The notes beneath the pieces were generated by a model. That model did not search any database. It was not told the origin of the DNA and worked only from the letters and a program-made list of their open reading frames with translations. From contig CAYFJO010000088.1 of assembly GCA_964343305.1 (NCBI GenBank), positions 1-30,823 of the forward strand: a DNA stretch of 30,823 nucleotides, read 5' to 3'. The stretch's first letter is position 1, and each line of letters opens with the position of its first letter. The stretch is from CAYFJO01 sp964343305 (GTDB lineage Bacteria > Planctomycetota > Planctomycetia > Pirellulales > Pirellulaceae). The position numbers were made by a program, and so were the translations under genes. This document shows, piece by piece, positions 1 through 8,964 of this stretch.

Positions 1-63
1 CGTCGTTTAGGCCTGTCCCGATATTGTTAGATCCAACTCAGCATCCTCGAACTCCTGAAAACA

Positions 64-75
64 GGGTCTGACCCC
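64..75. repeat. GGGTCTGACCCC palindromic core, REP-like
   Basis: A short palindrome, GGGTCTGACCCC, followed by AAAAT. The same core (GGGTCTGACCC) forms both arms of the inverted-repeat element at 20590-20683 in this window. It is probably a stray or decayed copy of the same repeat family. Apart from a possible TAGAAT -10 hexamer at 118-123, I see nothing else in bases 1-192. Confidence 0.45.
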
Positions 76-192
76 AAAATACAGCCGCAGTAGAGTTGAC
101 CGCACCGTTCATCCACATAGAATGCTATCGCCAACCTTTGATAATCGCACGTTGGTTTGGTTTCTTGCAGCAATTCAAAAAAGAGCGTTTTG

Positions 193-1272
193 ATGACTGA
201 ACGTGAATCAAATTCAGAACCAATCGTTTTAGGGCAACAGCTTGCAGACGCTCGTGCTGCCGAAAAACGCCGGCTATCAAAAGGAAATGCAAATCAATCG
301 CCGCTCCTTAATCTTCAATACAACACTAGCAGTTGTGGGGACGGTCTTTTAAATCCAAAGCCGGTAGGTCTTGACAATCAACTGCGAGTTCTATGTCAGG
401 AATTTGCTGAGAAGGCGGCAGCAGAACGAGAGTCCATACGGCAGTCAATCAGCATGGATGAGTTTTATATGTTGTTATCGTTCTCCAAGCGATGTTCGGT
501 ATTCGCGCGTCGTGAAAAAGACAATGCTATTGCCGTGGATGGATTACGAGCGATTTGCATGATTGACGTTCAGCGAATCGACTTTCGCGATGGTTTGATA
601 AACCTTGGTTTGTTACATCACGCTATCTCAGCGAATGGTTCAGACGCGAACAGTGTGTTCCAAGCGGTCGCAGATCTTGCTGAGCCAGAAATGGCCGAAA
701 TGATCGTCGCGTTTACGAAGCGTCGATATGAAGATCAGCAATTGGAAGCATGGGGGTATGGCGAATATGAATCGAAAGATGGCATCGGATTTGTCGGTCG
801 CGACTACGAGCCGTACGCACCCGACTACGATCTAATACAGATCGCAATTCAAATTAGGCAATTCTTTGAACAAGATAAATACACCGCAGGCAGAGTGGAA
901 TATGCCACAACTCTTCCACCCGTGTGGCTTTCTTCGGATGACGACGTTGCACTTGATACAGCCATCAACTCAATCACGGGTGGGGCAACGATTGGTGCCG
1001 GACTACGGCCAGAAGAGCATCCTAGTCACGAGTATCAGCAATTCACCGCCTTCCTCGTTGAAGTCAGTGACGAACAACAAGGGGCGACGTTATTGGAATT
1101 GTCTAGATCAAGTAGACGAACTAGGCACAGTATGATCGGCGTTCTCGCTGGACGGCTGTTTTGTCTTTTAGTGGCTCGTTCGTTCGTTCAAGGTACGGAC
1201 TCGTTTGAAACCGACGAAAGCATTCAACGATTCGAATCAGGTTTGCAAGCGATCCTAAACAGTTACGTGTGA
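193..1272 (+). CDS. Hypothetical protein, function not recognised
   Basis: Open frame of 359 residues from ATG 193. The frame is open further upstream to a TTG at 157, but that adds a short unconvincing extension, and the ATG has a weak purine-rich stretch (AAAAAAGAGCG) just before it. The N-terminus is charged (MTERESNSEP, then ARAAEKRR), with no signal peptide and no transmembrane segment. The protein is acidic overall, with a possible coiled-coil stretch near residues 65-90. I recognise no family motif. The gene converges on the alpha-2-macroglobulin gene, with only five bases between the two stop codons and no hairpin there. A TAGAAT hexamer at 118-123 could be its -10 element. Intracellular by appearance; no function is proposed. 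Confidence 0.65.
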   Translation: MTERESNSEPIVLGQQLADARAAEKRRLSKGNANQSPLLNLQYNTSSCGDGLLNPKPVGLDNQLRVLCQEFAEKAAAERESIRQSISMDEFYMLLSFSKRCSVFARREKDNAIAVDGLRAICMIDVQRIDFRDGLINLGLLHHAISANGSDANSVFQAVADLAEPEMAEMIVAFTKRRYEDQQLEAWGYGEYESKDGIGFVGRDYEPYAPDYDLIQIAIQIRQFFEQDKYTAGRVEYATTLPPVWLSSDDDVALDTAINSITGGATIGAGLRPEEHPSHEYQQFTAFLVEVSDEQQGATLLELSRSSRRTRHSMIGVLAGRLFCLLVARSFVQGTDSFETDESIQRFESGLQAILNSYV

Positions 1273-1277
1273 CGAGA

Positions 1278-4200
1278 TTAATCTTCGATCTTCAGCTTCA
1301 ACTCGTCCGAGTTGCCTTTTAGTTCGGGAGCGTACATTGCGTAAGCATGGGCTGGCAATGCGCTGAACTTGCCGGGGATTTCGGCTCTTAGGCGGTAGCT
1401 GATGCTGTGGTTTCCGCGCGCCAAGCGGCGGACGAAGAAGCTTACCCGGTTGTCTCGAAACTCGGTGTAGGCTCCTAGGCCGTTTCTTGTGTAGCCGCTG
1501 CGGACTTCTACGGCTTCGAAGCCGGCGGCTTTCATGTCTTCGAAGATGACGTATTCGTAGTCGTTCTTGCTTTCGATCGACAGTTCGACTTCGACTAAGT
1601 CGCCGCTTTTAAGAGTTGAGAGGTTGGCTAGTTCGGTGCGCTCGTATTTTTCTACTTTTTGGTCCAAAGCTTGGCCTCGGCTGCCCGAGACTTTTACTTT
1701 TTTGTCGACCTTGGTGAGCTTGTAGAACTTACGAGTGACCTTGACTTCCAGGCCGGCCTTTTTGATGTCGTCTTCCAAAGTAAAATTCGTCAGGTAGGCG
1801 TTGAAGTAGACGGGGCCCTTGCCTCGGCGGCGGATTTCTACTTCGTGTTGGCCGTCGGGGACGTCCTTGCCCGTGAGCAGGAACTTGTTGTCGAAGCTGA
1901 ACAGGTTTTCGCCCGTGATCTCGACTTCCTTTTTCTTTTGGCCGTCGATCCAGACTTCGACGAACATCTCGGGCTTGCCTTCACCGCTTGCTCGGATGTA
2001 GTCGGCGAATGCTTCGACAGCCACCGCCGTGTCGCGGGTCGATCGCCAGTATGTCGCGTGCTTGCGATTGTTCAACAAGTACTTGACGAGCCGCGGAGCG
2101 GTGATGCCCTTGGCGTCGGTCCGTGCGAGCAGTTTCAAGTAGTACGCGTTCGCTTCGGTCTCGCTGCCGTACCAGTACCACCAGTAGTTGTCGGCAGGCA
2201 GTTTCAAATAGGCGGTTTCATTTTCGGGATCTTGGACGAGGTACTGGCTGATGTTCTTCATGATCATCTCCAGCTTGTCGGTGTCCTCGAGCTTGTGCAG
2301 CGCGAGGCCAAACATCGCCTTCGAGTAAACCGCCAGGTTGTTGCGGTCGCGGTACAAGTAGCCACGCATCTCTTCGTTGTCCTGGCTGGCGTCGACCAGG
2401 ATCATGTAACAAAGCGCGTCGAGATTGTCGGCGCTGACTTTGTACGGGCGAATCTTGTTCGCGGCGTTGCGAATCTTGACCGTCTCTTGTGCTTGATATC
2501 GCTTGAGCCACGCTTCGCCTTTTTCCAGGACGCCGGGCACGAGGGCGACGTCGTTGTGACGGGCGACTTGCAAACCGTGCACGACAACGGCGGTCGTGTG
2601 TGGCCAGCTTCGTTCGCCTCGGCCGCTGAACCAGCCCCAGCCGCCGTCGCCGTTTTGCATGTTGGTGATGCGTTTGACGCCGTCCTTGACGATGCGGTCT
2701 AGTTCGTTCTGGTCAAAGACCGGGTTGCGATCGAAACGCTTCCACTGCTTGGCCCGCTCGACGTCTTCGCCGATTTCCTGAGCGTTCAGATTCGTGCGTT
2801 TCTCTTTGATCGCGGCCAGATCGAGGTCCATGTCGAGCAACACTTTTTGCGTCACGACGCTGGGCAGGAAGCGGTTGAGCGTTTGCTCGGTGCAACCGTA
2901 CGGATAGTCGGCCAGGTATGGCAGGGCGTCGACCATCGCACCGGCCAGCGTCGGCGAGTAGCGAATTTCGAGCACGGATTGATCGACGCGGCGCTGGGCC
3001 GGGACGTTGATCGTCAGCTTGTTGGCCGTTTCTTCGGGTCGCACGGTGCCGGCCCACGATTCGGTCTTGAGCATGCCGTGAACGTAGCACGGGAAGCTCA
3101 TTTGCATCGCGTCGGACTCTTCGTCCGTGAGGGCTTTCATCGTGATCTTGGCCGTGCCTTCGTTCGTCACCTTGACACGCCAATCGACGCGCGTTTCGCC
3201 ACCAGCCGGGATCTCGACATTCTTGGACAACGTGAATTTGCCGCCGTCCACTTCACCATCCATCGGGCCAAGCGTGCCGCCATCAACTTCGAGGACGACC
3301 GATGCCGACTTGGCCTTCTTCAAATAGTTGTGCACGTTGGCCGACAACACGACTTCGTCTTTCTGCACGAAGAAACGCGGAGCTTGCAGACGCACGATGA
3401 TGTTCTTTCGGGTGACGACTTCGGTTTCGCCCGAGCCGACCTTGGTGCCGTGGCCCATTCCCCAGACTCTGATCTTCCAACTGGTCAAGTTCTCGGGCAT
3501 GTCCAATTCGACCTCGGCCACGCCGGTCTTGTCGGTCATCAGCACGCCGCGCCACAGCGCCGTGTCGGCAAAGTTTTTGCGGACTTCAGGTTCGACCGTT
3601 TTGCCAGTTCCGCCGCCGCCACCTGCGTTGCCCTTCTTGTCTGCTTGTCTGTGGAGCGCGCTGCTGTCAGCCGAATCAGCCGCCGCAAAGCCGGCTTGGG
3701 CCACCTGTCCATTTGCGGCAAGCGCGAGCGGCGCACCGGGATCCGCCGCCGCACCACGACGTGCCATCTTGGCCGTTTCGATACCGTTTTTGCCCCGGCC
3801 ACCCACCGCCGCCGTCTTGGTTTCGATCGCATCGAACTCCTCGGCCACGGTCGATCCAAACACGCCGATGAAGCTCATGCCGATGTCGCCCTTACGAATC
3901 AAGTTGCCGAAATAGCGGGCGAGGCTCGATTGTTCGTTCGGATTGTGGCGACGTCGCCACTTCCAGAAGAACTCTTTAATGTCAGGCACGTTCGAGCCGC
4001 CGCTGATGTACTCGACGCTCTTGTCGTAGATCGCGACGACGGTTTGGCCTTCGTAATTCTCGCCCGTGTGGTCGGTGAGGCGGATTTTCACCTTCGCTTT
4101 TTGACCGGGCAGGTATGCCGTTTCCGACGGTTCGACGTCAACGTTCAAGATTCGCTTCTCGGGCGGGACGACGATCTCCTTGACTTCGCGATAAACTTTG

Positions 4201-7200
4201 CCGCCGGACACGGTCAGTGCCTCGACGAAGAAGTTCGGCATGTCCTTTTTGACGACCGCGATTTCTTCAACCGTGCTTTTGCCTTCGACTTTGATCGTCT
4301 TGGGCGGCAAGTAAATGCCGTTGGCTGGGCGGACGAACAACAGCACCGTGCTGTCGACGCGGTCGGTGTTGATCTGCAACCGCACCTTGTCGCCCGCGCC
4401 ATATTGCATGCGATCAGGAATCAGCTCGACGTTATTGAACCGATAGTCCTTGCCGTCGAAGCCGTCGCCGATGATCGTAAACAGATAGCCGCCTTCGATC
4501 GTGTGGTCTTTCGAATCGGTCAACTCGTACGACAAACGATACTGGCCCTTGGCCGACGCCATCATTTGTTTGTCCGCAATCCCTTCGACATTGGTGTCAA
4601 TGTCCCAGCGGCGGACGGGTGTCTCGATGGGTTGGTTGTTTTTGTCGTAAGTGATCTTGAGCAGCGTCAGTGTGCCCTTGCCTTTGACCGGTTTCTTGTC
4701 GAGCGTTTGGGCTTTGAAGTTGGCATGGATGACGTCGCCGACGCGGTAGTAGCCGCGGTGCATCCAGGTGAACACCTTGAACGGCTTGCGAGCGACCAGC
4801 ACTTCACCCGTGCCCACGATGGTGCGGCGTGACTGGTCGACAACTTCGGCCGTGATCGTGTACTTGTGATCCTTTTGGCCGTGCAATTCCTTGGCGATGG
4901 CCGTGTCGATTTCGACGTCGACCGTGCCGTCTTCGCCGATTTGGACTTCACGCTCGGCGACGATTTCGGGCGGATTTTGCGGGCCGCGATGCCACCACCA
5001 GGGTACGGGCATCCGGCAGCCAACCCAATTGTGCCAGCCGGGATACCACGGCATGTCTTTGCAGAACCACCAGTAACCTTGGCCGTAGCACCAATCCCAC
5101 GGCATGATCGGGAACCACTCGTCGTTGTGATCGCTACGTTTGATCGTGTACTTCACCTTGGCGTGCGTCACGGGCGAGCCGAAGTAGTACTTGGCGTTGA
5201 TCTTGGCCGTGATCTTTTCGCCGAGCATCACGGGCTCGGTCGGTGCCTCGATGGCGACTTCGAACTCGGGCTTTTTGTATTCTTCGACGCGAAAAGTGTT
5301 GCCGCCGTTGACCCACAGGCGCTGGTCGACTTGCTTGCGCACTTGAATGCGGTACACGCCCAGCGTCGCGTCGCTCACGATATCAAACTCGCCGACGATG
5401 CCGCCAAACTTGTCGGCCGACAGTGTCTTGGTGTAGACCTTTTCGCCCTTCGGGTTGAAGATTTCGACCGGGAACGACTTGTCGGCGAATTGCGACACGT
5501 CTTCCTTGTCGTACTGCGCGTGGCGGACCCACAGTTTGAAATGCACCTTTTGATCGGGCCGATAAACGGGCCGGTCGGTGATCGTGAAAACTTTGACCGC
5601 GTTGTACTCGGCGTCGTGGTAGGTGCTCGTCCAAACGCCCGCGAAGCCTAGGTACGCAAACCGCTCGCCCTTGGTGCTGGTGATCAGCCACTGGTGATCG
5701 TTTTTCAAGTCGCGCGGATCAGGTGTGACCTGGCCGTTCTCGTCCGTTCGTTCGGCGAAGTTCGTGGTGAGGACGTGGTAGCGGTTGGTGTTCTTGATCC
5801 GCTCTTGTTTGTAGCCGAAGAATTCGAGGTTGCAACGATCGATCGGCTCGCCTGTCACGGCGTCTGCGACATAGTATAGATTCTTGCCAGACAATCGCTT
5901 GTTGACGATCGCCGTGTCGGAGACCCACAAAATAATTTTGCAGAGGTTGCCGCCGTCCATCTGAGATGACACAAGATAGCCGCCAGGTTTTTGCAGCGGC
6001 GTGGTCACGGTGATGCGACGATCGAAATGGTTGTCGCGCGGCTCGAGGTCCAAGTTCCACGACGCAACTTCATCGCCGACATACTGCGTTTGATTCTCGG
6101 TCACCAACCGGTAGCCGATGTTGGCGATGTTCATCTGCCGCCAGTCAACGCGATTGGGATCGCTCTTGAGATATTTCTTGGCATCGTCGAGCAACTTGTC
6201 GACTTTGATCTCGTGAGCCGTGAACGACACCTTCTTGCCGTTGCGGAAACGATACTCGACCGTCGCGCCTTCGCCTGCGGGCTGGGTGCTAACTTGCTCG
6301 AACTGGCCCCAGTTCTTGATGATCTGGTCGAGCCGCTTGCGTTTCCACTGGTTCGAGCCCGCGCCGTACGTTTCGATGCTCTGCTCCCAATACTCGGCGG
6401 CCTTTGCGTATTGCCGGCGGTTTTCAAATATCTGCGCGAGTTTGTTCAGCGAGTTCTCGCCATACGATTGCTTGCGATTGGCGGCAATGGCTTGATAGAG
6501 CCGAATGAAACTGTGTTCGTCGGGGATCTCGAATCGCTTAATGCCGGTCGCCAGCTTGGCGATCGTCTCACCTTCCTTGAGCGTGTGCAGAGCATACGTG
6601 CCACTTTCATCTTCGTCGCCATCGTCCACTTGCGGCCCACGGAAGAATGGGCGGAAGCGGCCGTTGTTCATGGTTTGCACGCCAAACTGTTGCCATTGAA
6701 ATTCCGCTCGTATCCAACGCACATAGTTCAGTTGATTCGGGTTGTACTCCGCCATCATGGACAAGCAATATCGCCATCGCTGTCCGTCAGTCTCGGCGTC
6801 TTTCCATGACTTTGGCAATTCGTGAAACACGGCGTTGCCGTCCTCGTCGACCGGCGCGCTGGATGCGCCGCGGAAATATCGATAGCCTTCTTCGTAGTCG
6901 GGCAGTTCCTCGATCTTGGTCAAGTACTGCAGCCGCCACGATTCGTAAAAGCCGCGGTTGTAAAGTAAGTGGTTGGCCAAGAGGTGGAAGAAGTTTGACA
7001 CGGCCCCTTTGTCATCGTCTTCGATTGCCAGCGGCATCGCTTGTTGCATCAATTGCAAAGCACGAACCCGATCGCGCTCTAACGAACTCATGACACGCCC
7101 GCCGCCTCGATGCGGCCCCCGTTCGAAGTTGCCCGAAATCATGTAGCCTTGATGTTGAGTCCCCATGTATTGAACCGCCGCGCCCTGCAACAGCCGCCAG

Positions 7201-7496
7201 TTTTTCGCATGAACGGCGACCGTCGATTCCACCAACTCGTCCAGTTCCTTGAGCCGCCCCAATCGGTTGAGGCATTCAACCGCTCCCTGAAGATCATTCG
7301 CTATCTGTCGGGGATCGGTGTCCTTGTCCAGGCACAATTTGCGAAACCCTTGGTACGCGTCGTTGAAGTTGCCGTTCTTTTGAGCCGTCTGAGCCTCCTT
7401 GCGAACATCGGCTTCAGCGGCATGGAGCTGTGCAGCGGCAACGGCCAGCGCAACGAGAGGCAACAAACAGCGACAAAGAAGTGGAGTGCGGGACAT
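1278..7496 (-). CDS. Secreted alpha-2-macroglobulin family protein (thioester type)
   Basis: A 2072-residue protein with an N-terminal signal peptide (about residues 1-26, ending near LHAAEA). A helical, TPR-like region covers about residues 30-400. The macroglobulin beta-sandwich domains follow (for example TDRPVYRPDQKVHFKLWVR and GEFDIVSDATLGVYRIQVRK). The bait-region neighbourhood is low in complexity, with Gly/Ala-rich sequence around residues 1225-1300. The thioester motif is G-C-T-E-Q with Cys1535 and Gln1538, inside YPYGCTEQTLNRFLP, so the C-x-E-Q needed for an internal thioester is present. The alpha/alpha toroid follows (GDGGWGWFSGRGERSW). The family traps proteases or crosslinks targets covalently; bacterial members act in the periplasm. 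An unusual Trp-rich insert lies at residues 794-835. It is a single-gene transcript, upstream of which lies a 328-bp gap. Confidence 0.93.
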   Translation of the reverse strand: MSRTPLLCRCLLPLVALAVAAAQLHAAEADVRKEAQTAQKNGNFNDAYQGFRKLCLDKDTDPRQIANDLQGAVECLNRLGRLKELDELVESTVAVHAKNWRLLQGAAVQYMGTQHQGYMISGNFERGPHRGGGRVMSSLERDRVRALQLMQQAMPLAIEDDDKGAVSNFFHLLANHLLYNRGFYESWRLQYLTKIEELPDYEEGYRYFRGASSAPVDEDGNAVFHELPKSWKDAETDGQRWRYCLSMMAEYNPNQLNYVRWIRAEFQWQQFGVQTMNNGRFRPFFRGPQVDDGDEDESGTYALHTLKEGETIAKLATGIKRFEIPDEHSFIRLYQAIAANRKQSYGENSLNKLAQIFENRRQYAKAAEYWEQSIETYGAGSNQWKRKRLDQIIKNWGQFEQVSTQPAGEGATVEYRFRNGKKVSFTAHEIKVDKLLDDAKKYLKSDPNRVDWRQMNIANIGYRLVTENQTQYVGDEVASWNLDLEPRDNHFDRRITVTTPLQKPGGYLVSSQMDGGNLCKIILWVSDTAIVNKRLSGKNLYYVADAVTGEPIDRCNLEFFGYKQERIKNTNRYHVLTTNFAERTDENGQVTPDPRDLKNDHQWLITSTKGERFAYLGFAGVWTSTYHDAEYNAVKVFTITDRPVYRPDQKVHFKLWVRHAQYDKEDVSQFADKSFPVEIFNPKGEKVYTKTLSADKFGGIVGEFDIVSDATLGVYRIQVRKQVDQRLWVNGGNTFRVEEYKKPEFEVAIEAPTEPVMLGEKITAKINAKYYFGSPVTHAKVKYTIKRSDHNDEWFPIMPWDWCYGQGYWWFCKDMPWYPGWHNWVGCRMPVPWWWHRGPQNPPEIVAEREVQIGEDGTVDVEIDTAIAKELHGQKDHKYTITAEVVDQSRRTIVGTGEVLVARKPFKVFTWMHRGYYRVGDVIHANFKAQTLDKKPVKGKGTLTLLKITYDKNNQPIETPVRRWDIDTNVEGIADKQMMASAKGQYRLSYELTDSKDHTIEGGYLFTIIGDGFDGKDYRFNNVELIPDRMQYGAGDKVRLQINTDRVDSTVLLFVRPANGIYLPPKTIKVEGKSTVEEIAVVKKDMPNFFVEALTVSGGKVYREVKEIVVPPEKRILNVDVEPSETAYLPGQKAKVKIRLTDHTGENYEGQTVVAIYDKSVEYISGGSNVPDIKEFFWKWRRRHNPNEQSSLARYFGNLIRKGDIGMSFIGVFGSTVAEEFDAIETKTAAVGGRGKNGIETAKMARRGAAADPGAPLALAANGQVAQAGFAAADSADSSALHRQADKKGNAGGGGGTGKTVEPEVRKNFADTALWRGVLMTDKTGVAEVELDMPENLTSWKIRVWGMGHGTKVGSGETEVVTRKNIIVRLQAPRFFVQKDEVVLSANVHNYLKKAKSASVVLEVDGGTLGPMDGEVDGGKFTLSKNVEIPAGGETRVDWRVKVTNEGTAKITMKALTDEESDAMQMSFPCYVHGMLKTESWAGTVRPEETANKLTINVPAQRRVDQSVLEIRYSPTLAGAMVDALPYLADYPYGCTEQTLNRFLPSVVTQKVLLDMDLDLAAIKEKRTNLNAQEIGEDVERAKQWKRFDRNPVFDQNELDRIVKDGVKRITNMQNGDGGWGWFSGRGERSWPHTTAVVVHGLQVARHNDVALVPGVLEKGEAWLKRYQAQETVKIRNAANKIRPYKVSADNLDALCYMILVDASQDNEEMRGYLYRDRNNLAVYSKAMFGLALHKLEDTDKLEMIMKNISQYLVQDPENETAYLKLPADNYWWYWYGSETEANAYYLKLLARTDAKGITAPRLVKYLLNNRKHATYWRSTRDTAVAVEAFADYIRASGEGKPEMFVEVWIDGQKKKEVEITGENLFSFDNKFLLTGKDVPDGQHEVEIRRRGKGPVYFNAYLTNFTLEDDIKKAGLEVKVTRKFYKLTKVDKKVKVSGSRGQALDQKVEKYERTELANLSTLKSGDLVEVELSIESKNDYEYVIFEDMKAAGFEAVEVRSGYTRNGLGAYTEFRDNRVSFFVRRLARGNHSISYRLRAEIPGKFSALPAHAYAMYAPELKGNSDELKLKIED

Positions 7497-7588
7497 GGTG
7501 GTGGTGTCCTATAAGGAAGTTGTGGTGGGTTGCTCTGAAAAGGGCCGCGGAGTCGGCGCAAAGTCATTTCAAATATAGATAACTGACG

Positions 7589-7753
7589 TTATACCTTGGA
7601 CTTTGGTTCCAGCAAAGGATGAAAACCTTCGCAGTGCGGCGAATTTTGAGGCTGCCAACATTGCCAACCGTCACAGCATCCAATGTGGACAACCGTGCGA
7701 CCGTAGTACTCAGCGAGCCAAAGCCCGCCGGCGACGACGGCAACCTTAGGGAG
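7589..7753 (-). other. Cys/Trp-rich open frame without AUG, possible short gene or remnant
   Basis: On the minus strand, 54 codons before a TAA at 7589-7591 read AEYYGRTVVHIGCCDGWQCW followed by a short tail with one more Cys-containing stretch (SPHCEGFHP). The composition (C-C, C, C and three W) looks protein-like rather than random. I find no ATG, GTG or TTG in frame after the terminator hairpin, so it is either a remnant, a frame starting at a rare codon, or chance. The rest of the 7497-7824 gap holds the hairpin at 7755-7813 and nothing else I can support. Confidence 0.25.
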
Positions 7754-7754
7754 T

Positions 7755-7813
7755 CCCCAACTAATTAAAGAGTCAGCGAATGAGCGTATTCGCTGACTCT
7801 TAATTCGTTGGGG
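7755..7813 (-). terminator. Long hairpin terminator of the export operon
   Basis: A 59-nt inverted repeat. The core arms AAGAGTCAGCGAAT and ATTCGCTGACTCTT pair over 14 bp around GAGCGT. Outer arms CCCCAAC and GTTGGGG extend it, with an A/T-rich mismatched middle. It starts 12 nt past the stop of the cNMP-ATPase gene on the minus strand, so it most likely ends that operon. The near-symmetry would let it act in both directions. Confidence 0.8.
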
Positions 7814-7824
7814 CCATTCGTCAG

Positions 7825-8958
7825 TTACTGGCGATCGAACAACGCTTTGCGTAGCTCTTCGTGGAAGGAGGCACTGGCGTCGATCACGGCTTGAAAATTG
7901 TCTTTGCCCAATGCGTACACTTCGACCGGCTCGACTGCCTTGACGGTGGCGTTGCGGCGTTCACCGGTCAAAAGTGCTTGCTCGCCAAAGAAGTCGCCCG
8001 TTCCCAGCTTGGCCACGCTCTTGTTGTCGATCAGCACGTCGACTTGTCCTGACGATACGAGATAAAATTTCTCACCAGGATCGCCTTGGCGGATGACCGT
8101 TTCGCTCGTGTCGAATTTCTCGAGCGACATTTTATCGGCCACTTCGGTGAGCGTTCGGGGCGTGAGCTTTTCGAACACTGCGATTTTTTGCAGGAATTCA
8201 CAGATCCGCGACGATTCTTGGATGTGCACATCGGATTTGATGTGGCCATCGACCATATTCACAATTCGATCGGCCACGTCCAGGATGCGGTTGTCGTGCG
8301 TGACCATCAGAATCGTGCAGCCTTTTTCCCATGCCAGGTTTTGAAACAAGGTCACGACGTCACGGCCGGACTTTTCGTCAAGCGCCGCGGTCGGCTCGTC
8401 TGCTAAGATGACCTTAGGTGAATGGACCAGGCCACGAGCGATGGCCACGCGTTGCTTTTGTCCGCCGGAGAGTTCGCCTGGACGGTAGTTCAAGCGATGA
8501 CCGAGTCCCAGTGTTTCGAGCGTTTCGGTTGCTTGTGTTTTCATCTCGGCGGGCGAAACGCCGAACAACTCCATTGCCATGCGGACATTTTGAAATGCCG
8601 TCAGCGACTCGAATAAATTGTGGGCTTGAAAAATGAAACCCAAATTACGCCGCAGTGCGACGAGTTGATCCGTGGTCGCGCCGCAAAGTTCGTTGCCTAG
8701 GACCTGGAGGCTTCCTTCTTGAACCGTTCTCAGCGTGCCGATGAGTGTCAGGATCGTCGTTTTTCCCGAACCCGAGGGACCGGTCATAATGATGATCTCG
8801 CCGGTTCGAATGTCCAAATTGTTGTCGAACAGCACTTGCTTGCGCAACTCGCCTTCGCCGAAATAATGCTTCAAGCCTCTGATGCGAATCGCAAGGTCCG
8901 TGTCTTGATCGTCACTGGAAGTTTGGTCGATGGTTTGTGCGTCGGTGATCATCGTCAA
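7825..8958 (-). CDS. ABC exporter ATPase with C-terminal cyclic-nucleotide-binding domain (DevA/LolD type)
   Basis: 377 residues. The ATPase half has Walker A GPSGSGKTT (60-68), signature LSGGQ (163-167), Walker B VILADEP (183-189) and switch His221. The sequence resembles the DevA/MacB/LolD group that powers FtsX-like permeases. Residues about 258-375 form a cNMP-binding domain (GEKFYLVSSGQVDV, then the phosphate-binding cassette FGEQALLTGERRNATV at 324-339). The conserved FGE-A and an Arg near the cassette end are retained, so nucleotide binding is plausible. Last gene of a four-gene operon, six bases after the second permease. The fusion suggests transport controlled by cAMP/cGMP or a similar ligand; that is an inference. 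Expected at the inner face of the cytoplasmic membrane. Confidence 0.92.
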   Translation of the reverse strand: MTMITDAQTIDQTSSDDQDTDLAIRIRGLKHYFGEGELRKQVLFDNNLDIRTGEIIIMTGPSGSGKTTILTLIGTLRTVQEGSLQVLGNELCGATTDQLVALRRNLGFIFQAHNLFESLTAFQNVRMAMELFGVSPAEMKTQATETLETLGLGHRLNYRPGELSGGQKQRVAIARGLVHSPKVILADEPTAALDEKSGRDVVTLFQNLAWEKGCTILMVTHDNRILDVADRIVNMVDGHIKSDVHIQESSRICEFLQKIAVFEKLTPRTLTEVADKMSLEKFDTSETVIRQGDPGEKFYLVSSGQVDVLIDNKSVAKLGTGDFFGEQALLTGERRNATVKAVEPVEVYALGKDNFQAVIDASASFHEELRKALFDRQ

Positions 8959-8964
8959 ATCCTG

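Noticed and set aside
2847..4832. Long plus-strand frame (661 codons) inside the macroglobulin gene
   Set aside because: It is antisense to a clear coding gene of high GC third-position bias. The peptide is low in complexity (Val/Asp/His/Arg) and has no motif.
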